From CAYPHA01 sp964410215 (lineage in GTDB: Bacteria > Calditrichota > Calditrichia > Calditrichales > CAYPHA01), in assembly GCA_964410215.1 (NCBI GenBank), contig CAYPHA010000060.1, positions 1-29,356 on the forward strand: a stretch of 29,356 nt of DNA. Direction: 5' to 3'. The first letter of the stretch is position 1; every line of letters starts with the position of its first letter. Positions 8,153 through 16,052 of this stretch are shown here, piece after piece. Both the position numbers and the translations under genes were made by a program. Under the pieces are notes generated by a model. The model did no database searches. It saw only the letters and a list, made by a program, of their open reading frames with translations, and was not told the origin of the DNA.

Positions 8153-10059
8153 AACTTGATTCAAAAATCCCCGGCGGACCTTTAGCCGATAAATGGGATA
8201 AACATAGATTTGACATAAAGGTTGTAAACCCTAAAAACAAACGTAAATTTAACCTCATCGTCGTTGGTACAGGCCTGGGAGGCGCTTCCGCAGCCGCATC
8301 CCTTGGTGAACTCGGTTATAATGTCAAGAATTTCTGCATCCAGGATTCCCCGCGAAGAGCCCATAGTATCGCCGCACAGGGTGGTATCAACGCCGCCAAA
8401 AATTACCAGAACGACGGTGACAGCGTCTGGCGGTTATTTTATGACACGATAAAAGGGGGTGATTACCGGGCCCGCGAAGCCAATGTGTACCGGCTGGCCC
8501 AGAACAGTAATCGCATCATCGATATCTGTGTTGCCCAGGGTGTTCCCTTCGCGCGGGAATATGGCGGATTGTTTGCCCAGCGTTCTTTCGGCGGTGCTCT
8601 GGTATCACGAACGTTTTATGCCCGGGGACAAACCGGCCAGCAACTGCTGCTCGGCGCATACAGTTCGCTCATGGCACAGGTGGATGCCGGCACCGTGAAG
8701 ATCTATCCGCGGCAGGAAATGGTCGATCTCGTACTGATCGATGGGAAAGCCCGCGGAATTATCACGCGCAACCTGATTTCCGGGGAACTCGAAGCCCACA
8801 CCGCCGATGCGGTTATTCTGGCAACCGGCGGCTATGGTACGGCCTACTACCTCTCAACAATGGCGATTAACTCAAATGCCTCCGCCGTCTGGCGGGCCCA
8901 CAAAAAAGGCGCTCTTTTTGCCAATCCCTGTTTCGTCCAGATTCACCCAACCTGTATACCGCGTTCCGGTGACTACCAGTCCAAGCTGACGCTGATGAGT
9001 GAAAGCCTGAGGAATGACGGACGCGTATGGGTACCGAAGAATAAGGGTGATAAACGCCCGCCGAACGAGATACCGGAAGAAGATCGTGATTACTATCTGG
9101 AACGCAAATACCCCACTTTCGGGAATATGGTACCGCGTGATGTCGCATCGCGCAATGCCAAGATGGTTTGCGACGAAGGGCGCGGCGTAGGCGAAACCGG
9201 ACTGGCTGTTTATCTCGATTTCCGCGATGCCATCAACGATTTCGGAAAGAAAACCATTGAAGAACGTTATGGCAACCTCTTCGAGATGTATAAGGACATC
9301 ACCGATGAAGACGCCTACCAGGGTCCGATGCGGATTTTTCCCGCGGTTCACTACACGATGGGCGGTCTCTGGGTTGATTATAACCTGATGAGTAACATAC
9401 CGGGCCTGCATGTACTCGGCGAGGCTAATTTCTCCGACCATGGTGCCAACCGTTTGGGTGCCAGTGCACTTATGCAGGGTCTTTCCGATGGATATTTCGT
9501 TATACCGTATACCATCGGAGATTACCTGGCGGGCGCAGACCTGCCCAGTGTATCGGAAGATGATGACGCATTTAAAGAAACAATGAATGATTCCAGGGCA
9601 CGCTATGATAAACTGCTGTCTGTCAAGGGTAATAAGACTGTCCGGGAATTCCACCGCGAACTGGGGGACATCCTCTGGAACAATGTCGGAATGTCCCGCA
9701 GCAAAGAAGGTCTGAAAGAAGCCCTTGATAAAATACCTAAGCTTCGTGACGAATTCTGGCAGAACGTCAAGGTAGTCGGGACAGCCGATACCCTGAATAA
9801 AAACCTGGAATTTGCGGGCCGCGTTGCCGACTACATGGAACTTGGAGAGCTAATCGCCTACGACGCTCTGGACCGGGAAGAATCCTGCGGCGGGCATTTT
9901 CGCGAAGAACACCAGACCCCTGAGGGAGAAGCCAAACGTGATGACGAGAATTTCACCTATGTCTCTGCCTGGGAATTTAATGGTGAAGGTAAGTGGGAAC
10001 TCCACAAAGAAGACCTTGAATTCGAAAATGTTGAACTAACCCAGCGCAGTTATAAATAG
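8149..10059 (+). CDS. sdhA: succinate dehydrogenase/fumarate reductase flavoprotein subunit
   Basis: This is a 636-residue FAD subunit that interconverts succinate and fumarate on the cytoplasmic face. The dinucleotide fold is NLIVVGTGLGGASAAASLGE. HSIAAQGGINAAKNY matches the segment carrying the FAD-linking His of the family. Substrate-site segments are HPTCIPRSGDYQSKLTLMSE, VPRDVASR, HYTMGGLWVD and EANFSDHGANRLGASALMQG. The ATG at 8149 is preferred over an upstream GTG in frame because AGGAGGGG lies just before it and it makes the usual 4-base ATGA overlap with sdhC, a sign of translational coupling. The length is normal for the type B family. sdhB follows after 12 bases with its own GGAGG. 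Confidence 0.97.
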   Translation: MKLDSKIPGGPLADKWDKHRFDIKVVNPKNKRKFNLIVVGTGLGGASAAASLGELGYNVKNFCIQDSPRRAHSIAAQGGINAAKNYQNDGDSVWRLFYDTIKGGDYRAREANVYRLAQNSNRIIDICVAQGVPFAREYGGLFAQRSFGGALVSRTFYARGQTGQQLLLGAYSSLMAQVDAGTVKIYPRQEMVDLVLIDGKARGIITRNLISGELEAHTADAVILATGGYGTAYYLSTMAINSNASAVWRAHKKGALFANPCFVQIHPTCIPRSGDYQSKLTLMSESLRNDGRVWVPKNKGDKRPPNEIPEEDRDYYLERKYPTFGNMVPRDVASRNAKMVCDEGRGVGETGLAVYLDFRDAINDFGKKTIEERYGNLFEMYKDITDEDAYQGPMRIFPAVHYTMGGLWVDYNLMSNIPGLHVLGEANFSDHGANRLGASALMQGLSDGYFVIPYTIGDYLAGADLPSVSEDDDAFKETMNDSRARYDKLLSVKGNKTVREFHRELGDILWNNVGMSRSKEGLKEALDKIPKLRDEFWQNVKVVGTADTLNKNLEFAGRVADYMELGELIAYDALDREESCGGHFREEHQTPEGEAKRDDENFTYVSAWEFNGEGKWELHKEDLEFENVELTQRSYK

Positions 10060-10071
10060 GAGGTCCGGAAA

Positions 10072-10827
10072 ATGGAGAAAAAGAATTTAACGATACATGT
10101 GAAGGTTTGGCGGCAGGAACATGCAGATGCCAGGGGAAAATTTGTTACCTACACCGTTAATGATGTGAATCCGGATATGTCCTTCCTTGAAATGCTGGAT
10201 GTTCTCAACGAGGACCTGATTAAAAAAGATGAGATACCGGTTGAATTTGACAGCGACTGCAGGGAGGGAATCTGCGGAACGTGTGGTGTCGTTCTTAATG
10301 GTACGGCTCATGGTCCGAAAAGCGGTATGACAACCTGTGATGTCCGGATGCGTCAATTCAGGGACGGCGAAACGATCGTAATCGAGCCCTGGCGCGCAAA
10401 AGCATTCCCTGTTCTGAAGGACCTGGTGGTCGATCGAACCGCCTTTGAACGTATCATGGCCAAAGGTGGATATGCAACGGTCAGGACCAATGCTGTACCC
10501 GATGCCGCCAGTATTCTCGTACCAAAAGAAAAAGCCGATGAGGCCATGGACATGGCAGCCTGTATCGGATGCGGTGCCTGTGTTGCCGCCTGTCCGAACG
10601 CATCTGCATCGCTTTTTGTCGGAGCTAAAATATCACAATTCGCATTGTTACCACAAGGTAAACCGGAAAGCGCCAGACGTGTGGAACGCATGGTCGCACA
10701 GATGGATGCCGAGCATTTCGGCGCCTGTTCAAACCATGGTGAATGTGAAGCCGTCTGCCCGAAAGAAATCCCCATCAGTGCCATTGCACGGATGCGCAGG
10801 GAATACTGGAAGGCGCTTGTAAAATAA
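10072..10827 (+). CDS. sdhB: succinate dehydrogenase/fumarate reductase iron-sulfur subunit
   Basis: This 251-residue subunit carries electrons from FAD to the quinone site. The N-terminal ferredoxin domain ligates a [2Fe-2S] cluster through CREGICGTC and a later Cys (TTC). The C-terminal domain has CIGCGACVAACPN and, further on, CSNHGECEAVCPKEIP, which supply the ligands of the other two clusters. Size and motif spacing are typical of the B-type three-subunit complex. It is the last gene of the operon; a hairpin terminator follows at once and the gene converges on the BtuG-like gene. Confidence 0.96.
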   Translation: MEKKNLTIHVKVWRQEHADARGKFVTYTVNDVNPDMSFLEMLDVLNEDLIKKDEIPVEFDSDCREGICGTCGVVLNGTAHGPKSGMTTCDVRMRQFRDGETIVIEPWRAKAFPVLKDLVVDRTAFERIMAKGGYATVRTNAVPDAASILVPKEKADEAMDMAACIGCGACVAACPNASASLFVGAKISQFALLPQGKPESARRVERMVAQMDAEHFGACSNHGECEAVCPKEIPISAIARMRREYWKALVK

Positions 10828-10833
10828 TATGAT

Positions 10834-10865
10834 GCGGGGCCCCTCAGCGGACCCCGCTATTTTAC
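10834..10865. terminator. probable bidirectional terminator between sdhB and the BtuG-like gene
   Basis: GCGGGG (10834-10839) pairs with CCCCGC (10852-10857), with possible extra CC/GG pairs inside, followed on the + strand by TATTTT. The right arm reaches the stop codon of the convergent gene, so one hairpin probably serves both transcripts. Confidence 0.6.
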
Positions 10866-12209
10866 CAGTACCATCTTACCTGATTGCCGGCCTGCAGGGC
10901 TATTTTGTATTTGATCGTTTGCATTTGTAGCCTGGCTGTGGGTTGTAAGCAGGTAATAATAAATACCGCTGGACATTTCAGATGCGTCCCAATGGACCGT
11001 ATAATCGCCCGGTATCTGGTTTTCCGATACCAATGTTGCGATTTTTTGACCCATTATAGTATGAATGGTTAATTCCATCTGTTGGGGCGTATTGCCATAC
11101 GCCCCAACAGTATACCGAATAGTTGTTTGCGCATTAAACGGATTCGGATAATTTCCAAATAACTCAACCTGTGGGTATACAGCCGGTTGATCCTGTGGAT
11201 CAGCTCGTACCCATGTCTGCAGGTCCGGATGCAGGGCAACCGACAACGGACCATCACCGACCAGATACGCGCCTGTCTTCGATAACGTTTTATCATAGGT
11301 GAAAAGTGAATCCCTGTTAAAATCCGCCGCATAGACAGAACCGTTACGATCGACGGCAATTCCAGGCCCCCCTGCGATTGCATTATCGCTGTTTCGTATG
11401 TATATGTTTTCTTCTAAATCATAAACAAGGATCCGTCCAAACACATCCGTGGTTGCGGTTGCGAGGAACATACGATTCATCGGACCGATCGTCATATTCG
11501 TCACAAAAAGATTATCCGGCAATTCCAGGGAATCTGTAATCGTCAGGGAAGCAGGATTTATCCGGTAAACCCGGCTGTAGATATCGGAAAAATTACCCGT
11601 AGCAAGCACATAGATATTCCCCTGTGTATCTGTCCGTATAACCTGCGGATTTATACCTGTGGTGAGGGTCTTGATAACCATACGGGAATCCAGATCGATA
11701 ATACTCACGGTCCCCGGATTGAAATTACCAAAGGAAACAAAATTCGTATTGGCCACAAACAAGTTGCCACCCTGCCGGCAGACGCCCTCCGGTCCGGTTT
11801 CGACCGCTATTTTATGCATTTCTTCTGATTGCTGGTCAATGATTGCCACTTCATCTGAAAAAAGCAGGCTTACCGCCAGGGTCTGGTCATCGATACATTC
11901 CAGAAAATAGGGGTTGGTCCCATTCCCGGTATTGAAGCGTTTCGTGGTCTGCAACGTATTCAGACCAATCACCTGAATTTCATTGATCCCGGAATTGACA
12001 ACAAAAATACGGTCGTCACATATTTCAATATCGTTTGCATACAAACCCACGGGGACCGCATCAGCATTCACCGTGCCGCTTTCCAGATCGATCACGGACA
12101 GGTTCTGGCTGAGCGTGTTCAGGACATACACCTTTTGGGAAGCGATGCCCGGATCAGCAGTGAGTATACAAAGCAGAAGAGCTGACAGAATCGTGCGTTT
12201 CCATATCAT
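10857..12209 (-). CDS. T9SS-exported YVTN-type beta-propeller, BtuG-like candidate for surface B12 capture
   Basis: This ~450-residue protein starts with a signal peptide (MIWKRTILSALLLCILTADP). The ATG at 12209 was chosen because it forms an ATGA overlap with the btuB stop; an ATG at 12224 is possible. The body is a seven-bladed-type propeller with YVTN/NHL-like repeats (VYVLNTLSQNLSVIDLES, NDIEICDDRIFVVNSGINEI, LFVANTNFVSFG, VYAADFNRDSLFTYD). It ends in a T9SS domain (GNYPNPFNAQTTIRYT... KMVLVK) containing the translated palindrome. In Bacteroides, BtuG is a surface beta-propeller lipoprotein that binds cobalamin very tightly and docks on BtuB. Here the propeller follows btuB under a cobalamin riboswitch but would be anchored through T9SS and not as a lipoprotein. 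B12 binding is inference. Confidence 0.82.
   Translation of the reverse strand: MIWKRTILSALLLCILTADPGIASQKVYVLNTLSQNLSVIDLESGTVNADAVPVGLYANDIEICDDRIFVVNSGINEIQVIGLNTLQTTKRFNTGNGTNPYFLECIDDQTLAVSLLFSDEVAIIDQQSEEMHKIAVETGPEGVCRQGGNLFVANTNFVSFGNFNPGTVSIIDLDSRMVIKTLTTGINPQVIRTDTQGNIYVLATGNFSDIYSRVYRINPASLTITDSLELPDNLFVTNMTIGPMNRMFLATATTDVFGRILVYDLEENIYIRNSDNAIAGGPGIAVDRNGSVYAADFNRDSLFTYDKTLSKTGAYLVGDGPLSVALHPDLQTWVRADPQDQPAVYPQVELFGNYPNPFNAQTTIRYTVGAYGNTPQQMELTIHTIMGQKIATLVSENQIPGDYTVHWDASEMSSGIYYYLLTTHSQATNANDQIQNSPAGRQSGKMVLVK
11081..11108 (-). repeat. 28-bp perfect palindrome inside a T9SS tail (copy 2)
   Basis: GTTGGGGCGTAT and its exact reverse complement ATACGCCCCAAC flank a four-base centre. 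The same 28 bases occur at 3769-3796 and 17211-17238. Read on the minus strand it encodes part of VGAYGNTPQ in the sorting domain. Confidence 0.95.
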
Positions 12210-14404
12210 TCCGGTACATTCCATTTCATTTTAACAGATAAACGCCATTCTCTTCCCGGCATGGGATACCCGAAAATCAGGGCGTAGTTTTCATTTCCGG
12301 CATTTTTAAGTGTCAAATCCGCATCATATTCCAACCGTCCCAGAAAAAAGTGATAACCGAGAGACGCATCCCATAACCGATAGGCGGATAACTGTGTATT
12401 TGCACTGTTATAAGCAACCGTTTCGCGTTCGCTTATAAACCGGTATGCCAGCAGGAAATACAGTTTTGATTTTCGAAATATGATACGGCTGTCCACACTG
12501 TGTTCCGGCGTAAAAACGATGCGTTTTCCATCGGTTGTCGGCTCACCGCTTAGATTGACGGCCTCCAGATAGTTATATCCTGACTGCCATTGTAGCCAAT
12601 CGCCGGCCAGGTTCTGATCCCACTGCAGATCCACACCTTTTTTTTGCGCCCGGTGCAGATTCCGCGGCTGCCATACGCCGTTGAAACCCCTGTGCCAGAA
12701 AATAAGGTCGGTAATATCTTCCCTGAACAACCGAATCTGAAGTTCCGGCGCATAGAAGGCAGGTCTTTGCAGACGCACATGAACCATCCAGCTGTCATTA
12801 CGTTCCGGCTGCAATTCCGGATTGCCCGCAGCCCGGGCATCCGCTTTCCAGAAAAGGCTGTTAAAATCAGGGTAGCGCATCGAACGCGCCCAGATCAGCC
12901 CGGCATACAATTTCGGAAGCCATTTCGGCTGCATATTCAGGCCGAGGGTCGGAAACCACGTACCGGATTCTTCAAAGTACGCTTCATATCTGAGTACCCC
13001 GTGCACATTTGCGCTTTGCCACAGCGGATTTCTGAAGGATAATTTCTGTTCAAACCCGGCAAACAGAGCATGGATATCACGTGCATTATTTAACGGATTA
13101 TTGCCAGAAAACAACAGGTCTTCCTGTTTGAGATTTTCGTTTAGAAAATGATATCCGGCCGTCAGACGGGTATGACGGGAGGGTTGAAAATAATTCTGCT
13201 GGCGGACTTCCAGATTTGCCGATTTATTCCGGCTTTTATAACGAAGATAGGGGGAAACATGTTTCGCGTTGTCGAAGGTCTGGATCAAACGATGATAGCC
13301 TGCCAGCACATCGCTGTAAAGGTAGTTATTCCAGAAAAATTTCTGCTGCAGCTGTACCGTTCGGTATTCTTCCTGTACCAGGGCTCCGTAGCTCAATTGT
13401 TCGTTATAGTTAGAAGAAGGTAACCCGCGCTTACCGACCCGGTTCTGAACCAGTATATGGCCATTAAAACGGTCTTTACGTATAGCCGCTTTCATGAAAA
13501 GGGAACGGTTCTGATACCAGGCATTTTCCCGCACAAACGTTTCACCCTCATACCGGTAATCGAAATCCTGTTCAGACCAGTTCTGGTTATATCCGGATAT
13601 GAAGGAAATCCCGGACCAATTCAAGCCGGTCTTTATTCCCCCTTCCGTACTCTCAAAGGAGCCATATTTCCCATTGATAGAAATATGATTCTGCTGAATT
13701 TCATTGCGGGAGACGAAACGTACAACCCCTGAGAAAGCATTACCTCCGTATAGGGCCGTATTTCCATGGGGGATAAGTTCAATGCGTTCAATATGCTCTA
13801 TTGGTATGGCATTGAGATCCACCTCACCTGTCTGCGGACTGTTCAGACGCTGCCCGTCCAGCATGACCAGCACCTGTGACGAACGGCTGCCATGAAGACG
13901 AATATGCGCGCTTCCGCCCCCTGTTGCCGACTCCACCTGCACTCCCGGAAAGATCTGCAGCAATTTTTCCACGCCGAGTGCGCGGTACAGCTCCAGCTCT
14001 TTTTCGCTGATACGGTGTATCTGCCCCTCCATCCCGGAAACCGGCAGGGAATCCGATGCGGTTATAAGAATCAGCTCTGCCTGTAACGGCTGTGGTTGAA
14101 GAGAAATATTTATTTCCCGGCGGACATCGGTGTAAATTTCAATATTTTCAAGAGACGCCGGCTTATAACCCATACAGGATATGATTATTTCATAACGTCC
14201 GGGCGGTATATTTTCAATTCGATAAAAACCGTTTTCGTCACTCATCGTCCCAAATCCGGTTCCGCTGATCTGTATAAATGCGGCGGAAACCGCGCTTCCG
14301 TCTGAAGCATCTGTTATCCATCCGCTCATTCGAACCGTGGATTGAGACAGGGACGGTATATAGCCTGAAAGCAGAAATATAACAGTAATTAAAAATGATT
14401 TCAC
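12206..14404 (-). CDS. btuB: TonB-dependent vitamin B12 outer membrane receptor (BtuB-like)
   Basis: This 732-residue protein has a signal peptide (MKSFLITVIFLLSGYIPSLS) and an N-terminal carboxypeptidase-regulatory-like domain (~22-100; GWITDASDGSAVSAAFIQIS, YEIIISCMGYKPASLENIEI). The TonB plug at ~125-235 shows EKLLQIFPGVQVESATGG, HIRLHGSRSSQVLVMLDGQR, IERIELIPHGNTALYGGNAF and SGVVRFVSR. The remainder is a 22-strand-type barrel ending in aromatic strands. Energised by TonB-ExbBD (not in this window), such receptors carry substrate into the periplasm. The substrate call rests on the cobalamin riboswitch in the 5' leader at 14530-14690 and the partner BtuG-like gene. The start is GTG at 14404 with a weak Shine-Dalgarno, which fits riboswitch-limited translation. 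It is first in a two-gene operon, overlapping the next gene by 4 bases. Confidence 0.88.
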   Translation of the reverse strand: MKSFLITVIFLLSGYIPSLSQSTVRMSGWITDASDGSAVSAAFIQISGTGFGTMSDENGFYRIENIPPGRYEIIISCMGYKPASLENIEIYTDVRREINISLQPQPLQAELILITASDSLPVSGMEGQIHRISEKELELYRALGVEKLLQIFPGVQVESATGGGSAHIRLHGSRSSQVLVMLDGQRLNSPQTGEVDLNAIPIEHIERIELIPHGNTALYGGNAFSGVVRFVSRNEIQQNHISINGKYGSFESTEGGIKTGLNWSGISFISGYNQNWSEQDFDYRYEGETFVRENAWYQNRSLFMKAAIRKDRFNGHILVQNRVGKRGLPSSNYNEQLSYGALVQEEYRTVQLQQKFFWNNYLYSDVLAGYHRLIQTFDNAKHVSPYLRYKSRNKSANLEVRQQNYFQPSRHTRLTAGYHFLNENLKQEDLLFSGNNPLNNARDIHALFAGFEQKLSFRNPLWQSANVHGVLRYEAYFEESGTWFPTLGLNMQPKWLPKLYAGLIWARSMRYPDFNSLFWKADARAAGNPELQPERNDSWMVHVRLQRPAFYAPELQIRLFREDITDLIFWHRGFNGVWQPRNLHRAQKKGVDLQWDQNLAGDWLQWQSGYNYLEAVNLSGEPTTDGKRIVFTPEHSVDSRIIFRKSKLYFLLAYRFISERETVAYNSANTQLSAYRLWDASLGYHFFLGRLEYDADLTLKNAGNENYALIFGYPMPGREWRLSVKMKWNVPE

Positions 14405-14529
14405 TGATTCTTACCGGTTAAAATTCAGGGCAATCGGACGGTATGACTAAACAGGTTAGCTGAGACGGTATGCCTTTCGGCCACTGTACAGTTACCCAAT
14501 CCTCGCCCGCGCAATTCCTGGGAAACCGG

Positions 14530-14690
14530 CTCAACGGTATCCTGACTTAAGCTTTATCCTACTAGTCAAACCTTCCTATCTGACCTGGCAGACAGTGGTT
14601 ATGACAGACGTTCGTATGCTATCACAGTTGCGGGGCAGTGACGGTTTTTCACCGCGCTTCCCGTAGTGAACCGGTTTATAATGGACGAAT
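14530..14690 (-). ncRNA. cobalamin riboswitch (leader of btuB)
   Basis: Read on the minus strand, the region carries the ordered signatures of the B12 riboswitch: ACGGGAAGCGCGGTGAAAAA, then CCGTCACTGCCCCGCAACTG (B12 box variant, GCAACTG where GCCACTG is usual), then a CCACTGTCTGCCAGGTCAGA segment, and AAGTCAGGATACC at 14537-14549 near the 3' side (usual form AAGCCAGGAGACC). It ends about 130 bases upstream of the btuB start. That remaining leader (14405-14530) is GC-rich and structured and is presumably the expression platform. Adenosyl- or methylcobalamin binding would lower expression of btuB and the BtuG-like gene. Confidence 0.9.
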
Positions 14691-14830
14691 ATAACCGATT
14701 GTTCCTTATTCAGCAAGATAAATATATCAGGTCATCATTAGGGAGAGTCATTTCAAATTCCTCAAGCAAGACTCCCAAAATTTTTTCAAAATAATTTTTG
14801 TTTTTATAATTTCAATCCATATCTTTAAAC
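14691..14830. promoter_or_regulatory. divergent promoter region between two cobalamin riboswitches
   Basis: This AT-rich stretch separates the two riboswitches and must hold both promoters. A hairpin GGGAG(a)GTC at 14741-14749 with GACTCCC at 14770-14776 lies in it. The T-run downstream of the hairpin is offset by four A, so I do not call it a terminator. No promoter boxes stand out clearly enough to assign. Confidence 0.4.
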
Positions 14831-14837
14831 GGATTTT

Positions 14838-14985
14838 GGAAAAGGGAATCCCGTGAAAGTCGGGAGCGGTCCCCGCCACTGTAAGTGGGTTGAAACAGCA
14901 CAATGCCACTGTCCGCACGATACCCGGATGGGAAGGCGCTGTATTCTTATTCCCACGAGCCAGGAGACCTGCCAGAATACCATCT
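14838..14985 (+). ncRNA. cobalamin riboswitch (leader of the surface-protein genes)
   Basis: The order of conserved blocks is textbook: GGAAAAGGGAATCCCGTGAA, AAAGTCGGGAGCGG, CCCCGCCACTG (14871-14881), TGCCACTGTCCGCACGATA, and GAGCCAGGAGACCTGCC near 14957-14973. The downstream gene starts at 15060. A perfect 9-bp hairpin between the aptamer and the start codon covers the ribosome binding site (listed separately), so control is probably at translation initiation. Confidence 0.95.
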
Positions 14986-15032
14986 GTAACTAACAGAAAC
15001 CTCGGGGACTGGGTGCAATTACTGCCTGCAGT

Positions 15033-15055
15033 CCTCCAAATGTCGTATTTGGAGG
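15033..15055 (+). promoter_or_regulatory. RBS-sequestering hairpin: expression platform of the + strand B12 riboswitch
   Basis: CCTCCAAAT (15033-15041) is the exact complement of ATTTGGAGG (15047-15055), with loop GTCGT. The right arm contains the Shine-Dalgarno GGAGGG (15051-15056) for the ATG at 15060. A competing helix is possible: GGGGACTG (15004-15011) with CAGTCCTC (15029-15036), which uses part of the anti-Shine-Dalgarno arm. The two helices are mutually exclusive, as expected of a translational switch. Which one B12 favours is inferred from the family (OFF with ligand). Confidence 0.75.
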
Positions 15056-15059
15056 GAAT

Positions 15060-15968
15060 ATGAAATCCTCACACTTCCTTGCTGCCTTTCTCTTTTCACA
15101 ATTCCTTGTCGCACAAACTCCCTATCCGGATAGCGTAATCAATGTAGATTACGGCTTCGGTGCCGGTTTCGGGCAATCCTGTTTTCCTGATAATATTCTT
15201 GGTTTCCCGGCTTCCGATGCCACCGCATCCGCCCCTGCCTATCGCGAAGAGGATGTGCTTACCCTGGGATCCGGTGGATCGATAACCCTCATGTTTACAG
15301 ATAACGAGGTGTTTAACGGACCCGGCGCTGATTTTACGGTATTCGAAAATGTGTTTTATATCGGTGGTGATTCTACCCGGCCTTTCCGGGAAACGGCCCT
15401 GGTGGACGTGAGTTATGACGGGATATACTGGCAGACGTTTCCCTTTGACAGCGCTGATGGTGCCGGCCTGGCCGGTATCAGTCCGACAAACGGATATGCA
15501 AACCCGCAGGATCCTGATTCAAGCGGCGGCGATTCTTTTGATTTAAGCGACCTGGAAGAAGCAATGGACATTATCCGCTATATACGCCTGACCGATGCCG
15601 ATACCTTTTTCACCGACGAAGGCTCCGGTTTCGACCTGGATGCGGTTGTTGGTATTCACTCCAGGTCCGTTTCACATATTGAAATGACATACGTTCCTGA
15701 ACAGGCCTTTATTGTAAACAATTACCCAAACCCGTTTAATGCCACAACAATGATCCATATTCAATCCCGGTCCGATGTCAGAGCCGATATCACGCTTTAT
15801 GATAACCTTGGCAGACGCATAAAAACACTCTATGAGAATCATCTCTTCAGGGGAGGCACCTCCCGCCTGCCAATCAGGCTGGATGGTGATCTCGCCGGCG
15901 GAATTTATTTTCTACAGATCTCCGGTGATCGCCTGGCAGCATGCAAAAAAATTGTCTTTTTACCCTGA
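15060..15968 (+). CDS. B12-riboswitch-controlled T9SS surface protein of unknown fold
   Basis: This 302-residue protein has a signal peptide (MKSSHFLAAFLFSQFLVA, cut near QT), an ~200-residue beta-rich domain and a C-terminal T9SS domain (NNYPNPFNATTMIHI... CKKIVFLP). The central domain has SITLMFTDNEVFNGPGADFT, FENVFYIGGDSTRPFRETAL, VDVSYDGIYWQTFP and GSGFDLDAVVGIH. This pattern is known to me from cell-surface proteins of several phyla that may use acidic loops to bind calcium; no catalytic motif is seen. Control by a cobalamin riboswitch makes a role in capture or handling of corrinoids at the surface likely. In Bacteroidota, BtuH lipoproteins play such a part, but I cannot establish homology. 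The tail lacks the palindrome. Confidence 0.78.
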   Translation: MKSSHFLAAFLFSQFLVAQTPYPDSVINVDYGFGAGFGQSCFPDNILGFPASDATASAPAYREEDVLTLGSGGSITLMFTDNEVFNGPGADFTVFENVFYIGGDSTRPFRETALVDVSYDGIYWQTFPFDSADGAGLAGISPTNGYANPQDPDSSGGDSFDLSDLEEAMDIIRYIRLTDADTFFTDEGSGFDLDAVVGIHSRSVSHIEMTYVPEQAFIVNNYPNPFNATTMIHIQSRSDVRADITLYDNLGRRIKTLYENHLFRGGTSRLPIRLDGDLAGGIYFLQISGDRLAACKKIVFLP

Positions 15969-16052
15969 GCAGCCCGCACCGGGTCCCGTTTCTTAGCAGC
16001 AACCGGTCATTATAGCGGCTCCTTAAACATAATCATATAACCAGAGGAAAAA

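Noticed and set aside
8872..9654. 260-residue open frame on the minus strand inside sdhA
   Set aside because: It lies wholly antisense to a highly conserved sdhA region, has no ribosome site and no recognisable domain; it is a by-product of codon usage.
12550..14305. Several open frames of 60-130 codons on the + strand across btuB
   Set aside because: They are antisense shadows of the receptor gene, without ribosome sites or domain signatures.
14741..14786. Terminator between the two riboswitches
   Set aside because: The hairpin is short and bulged and the T-run is not adjacent to it; both promoters must lie in this region.
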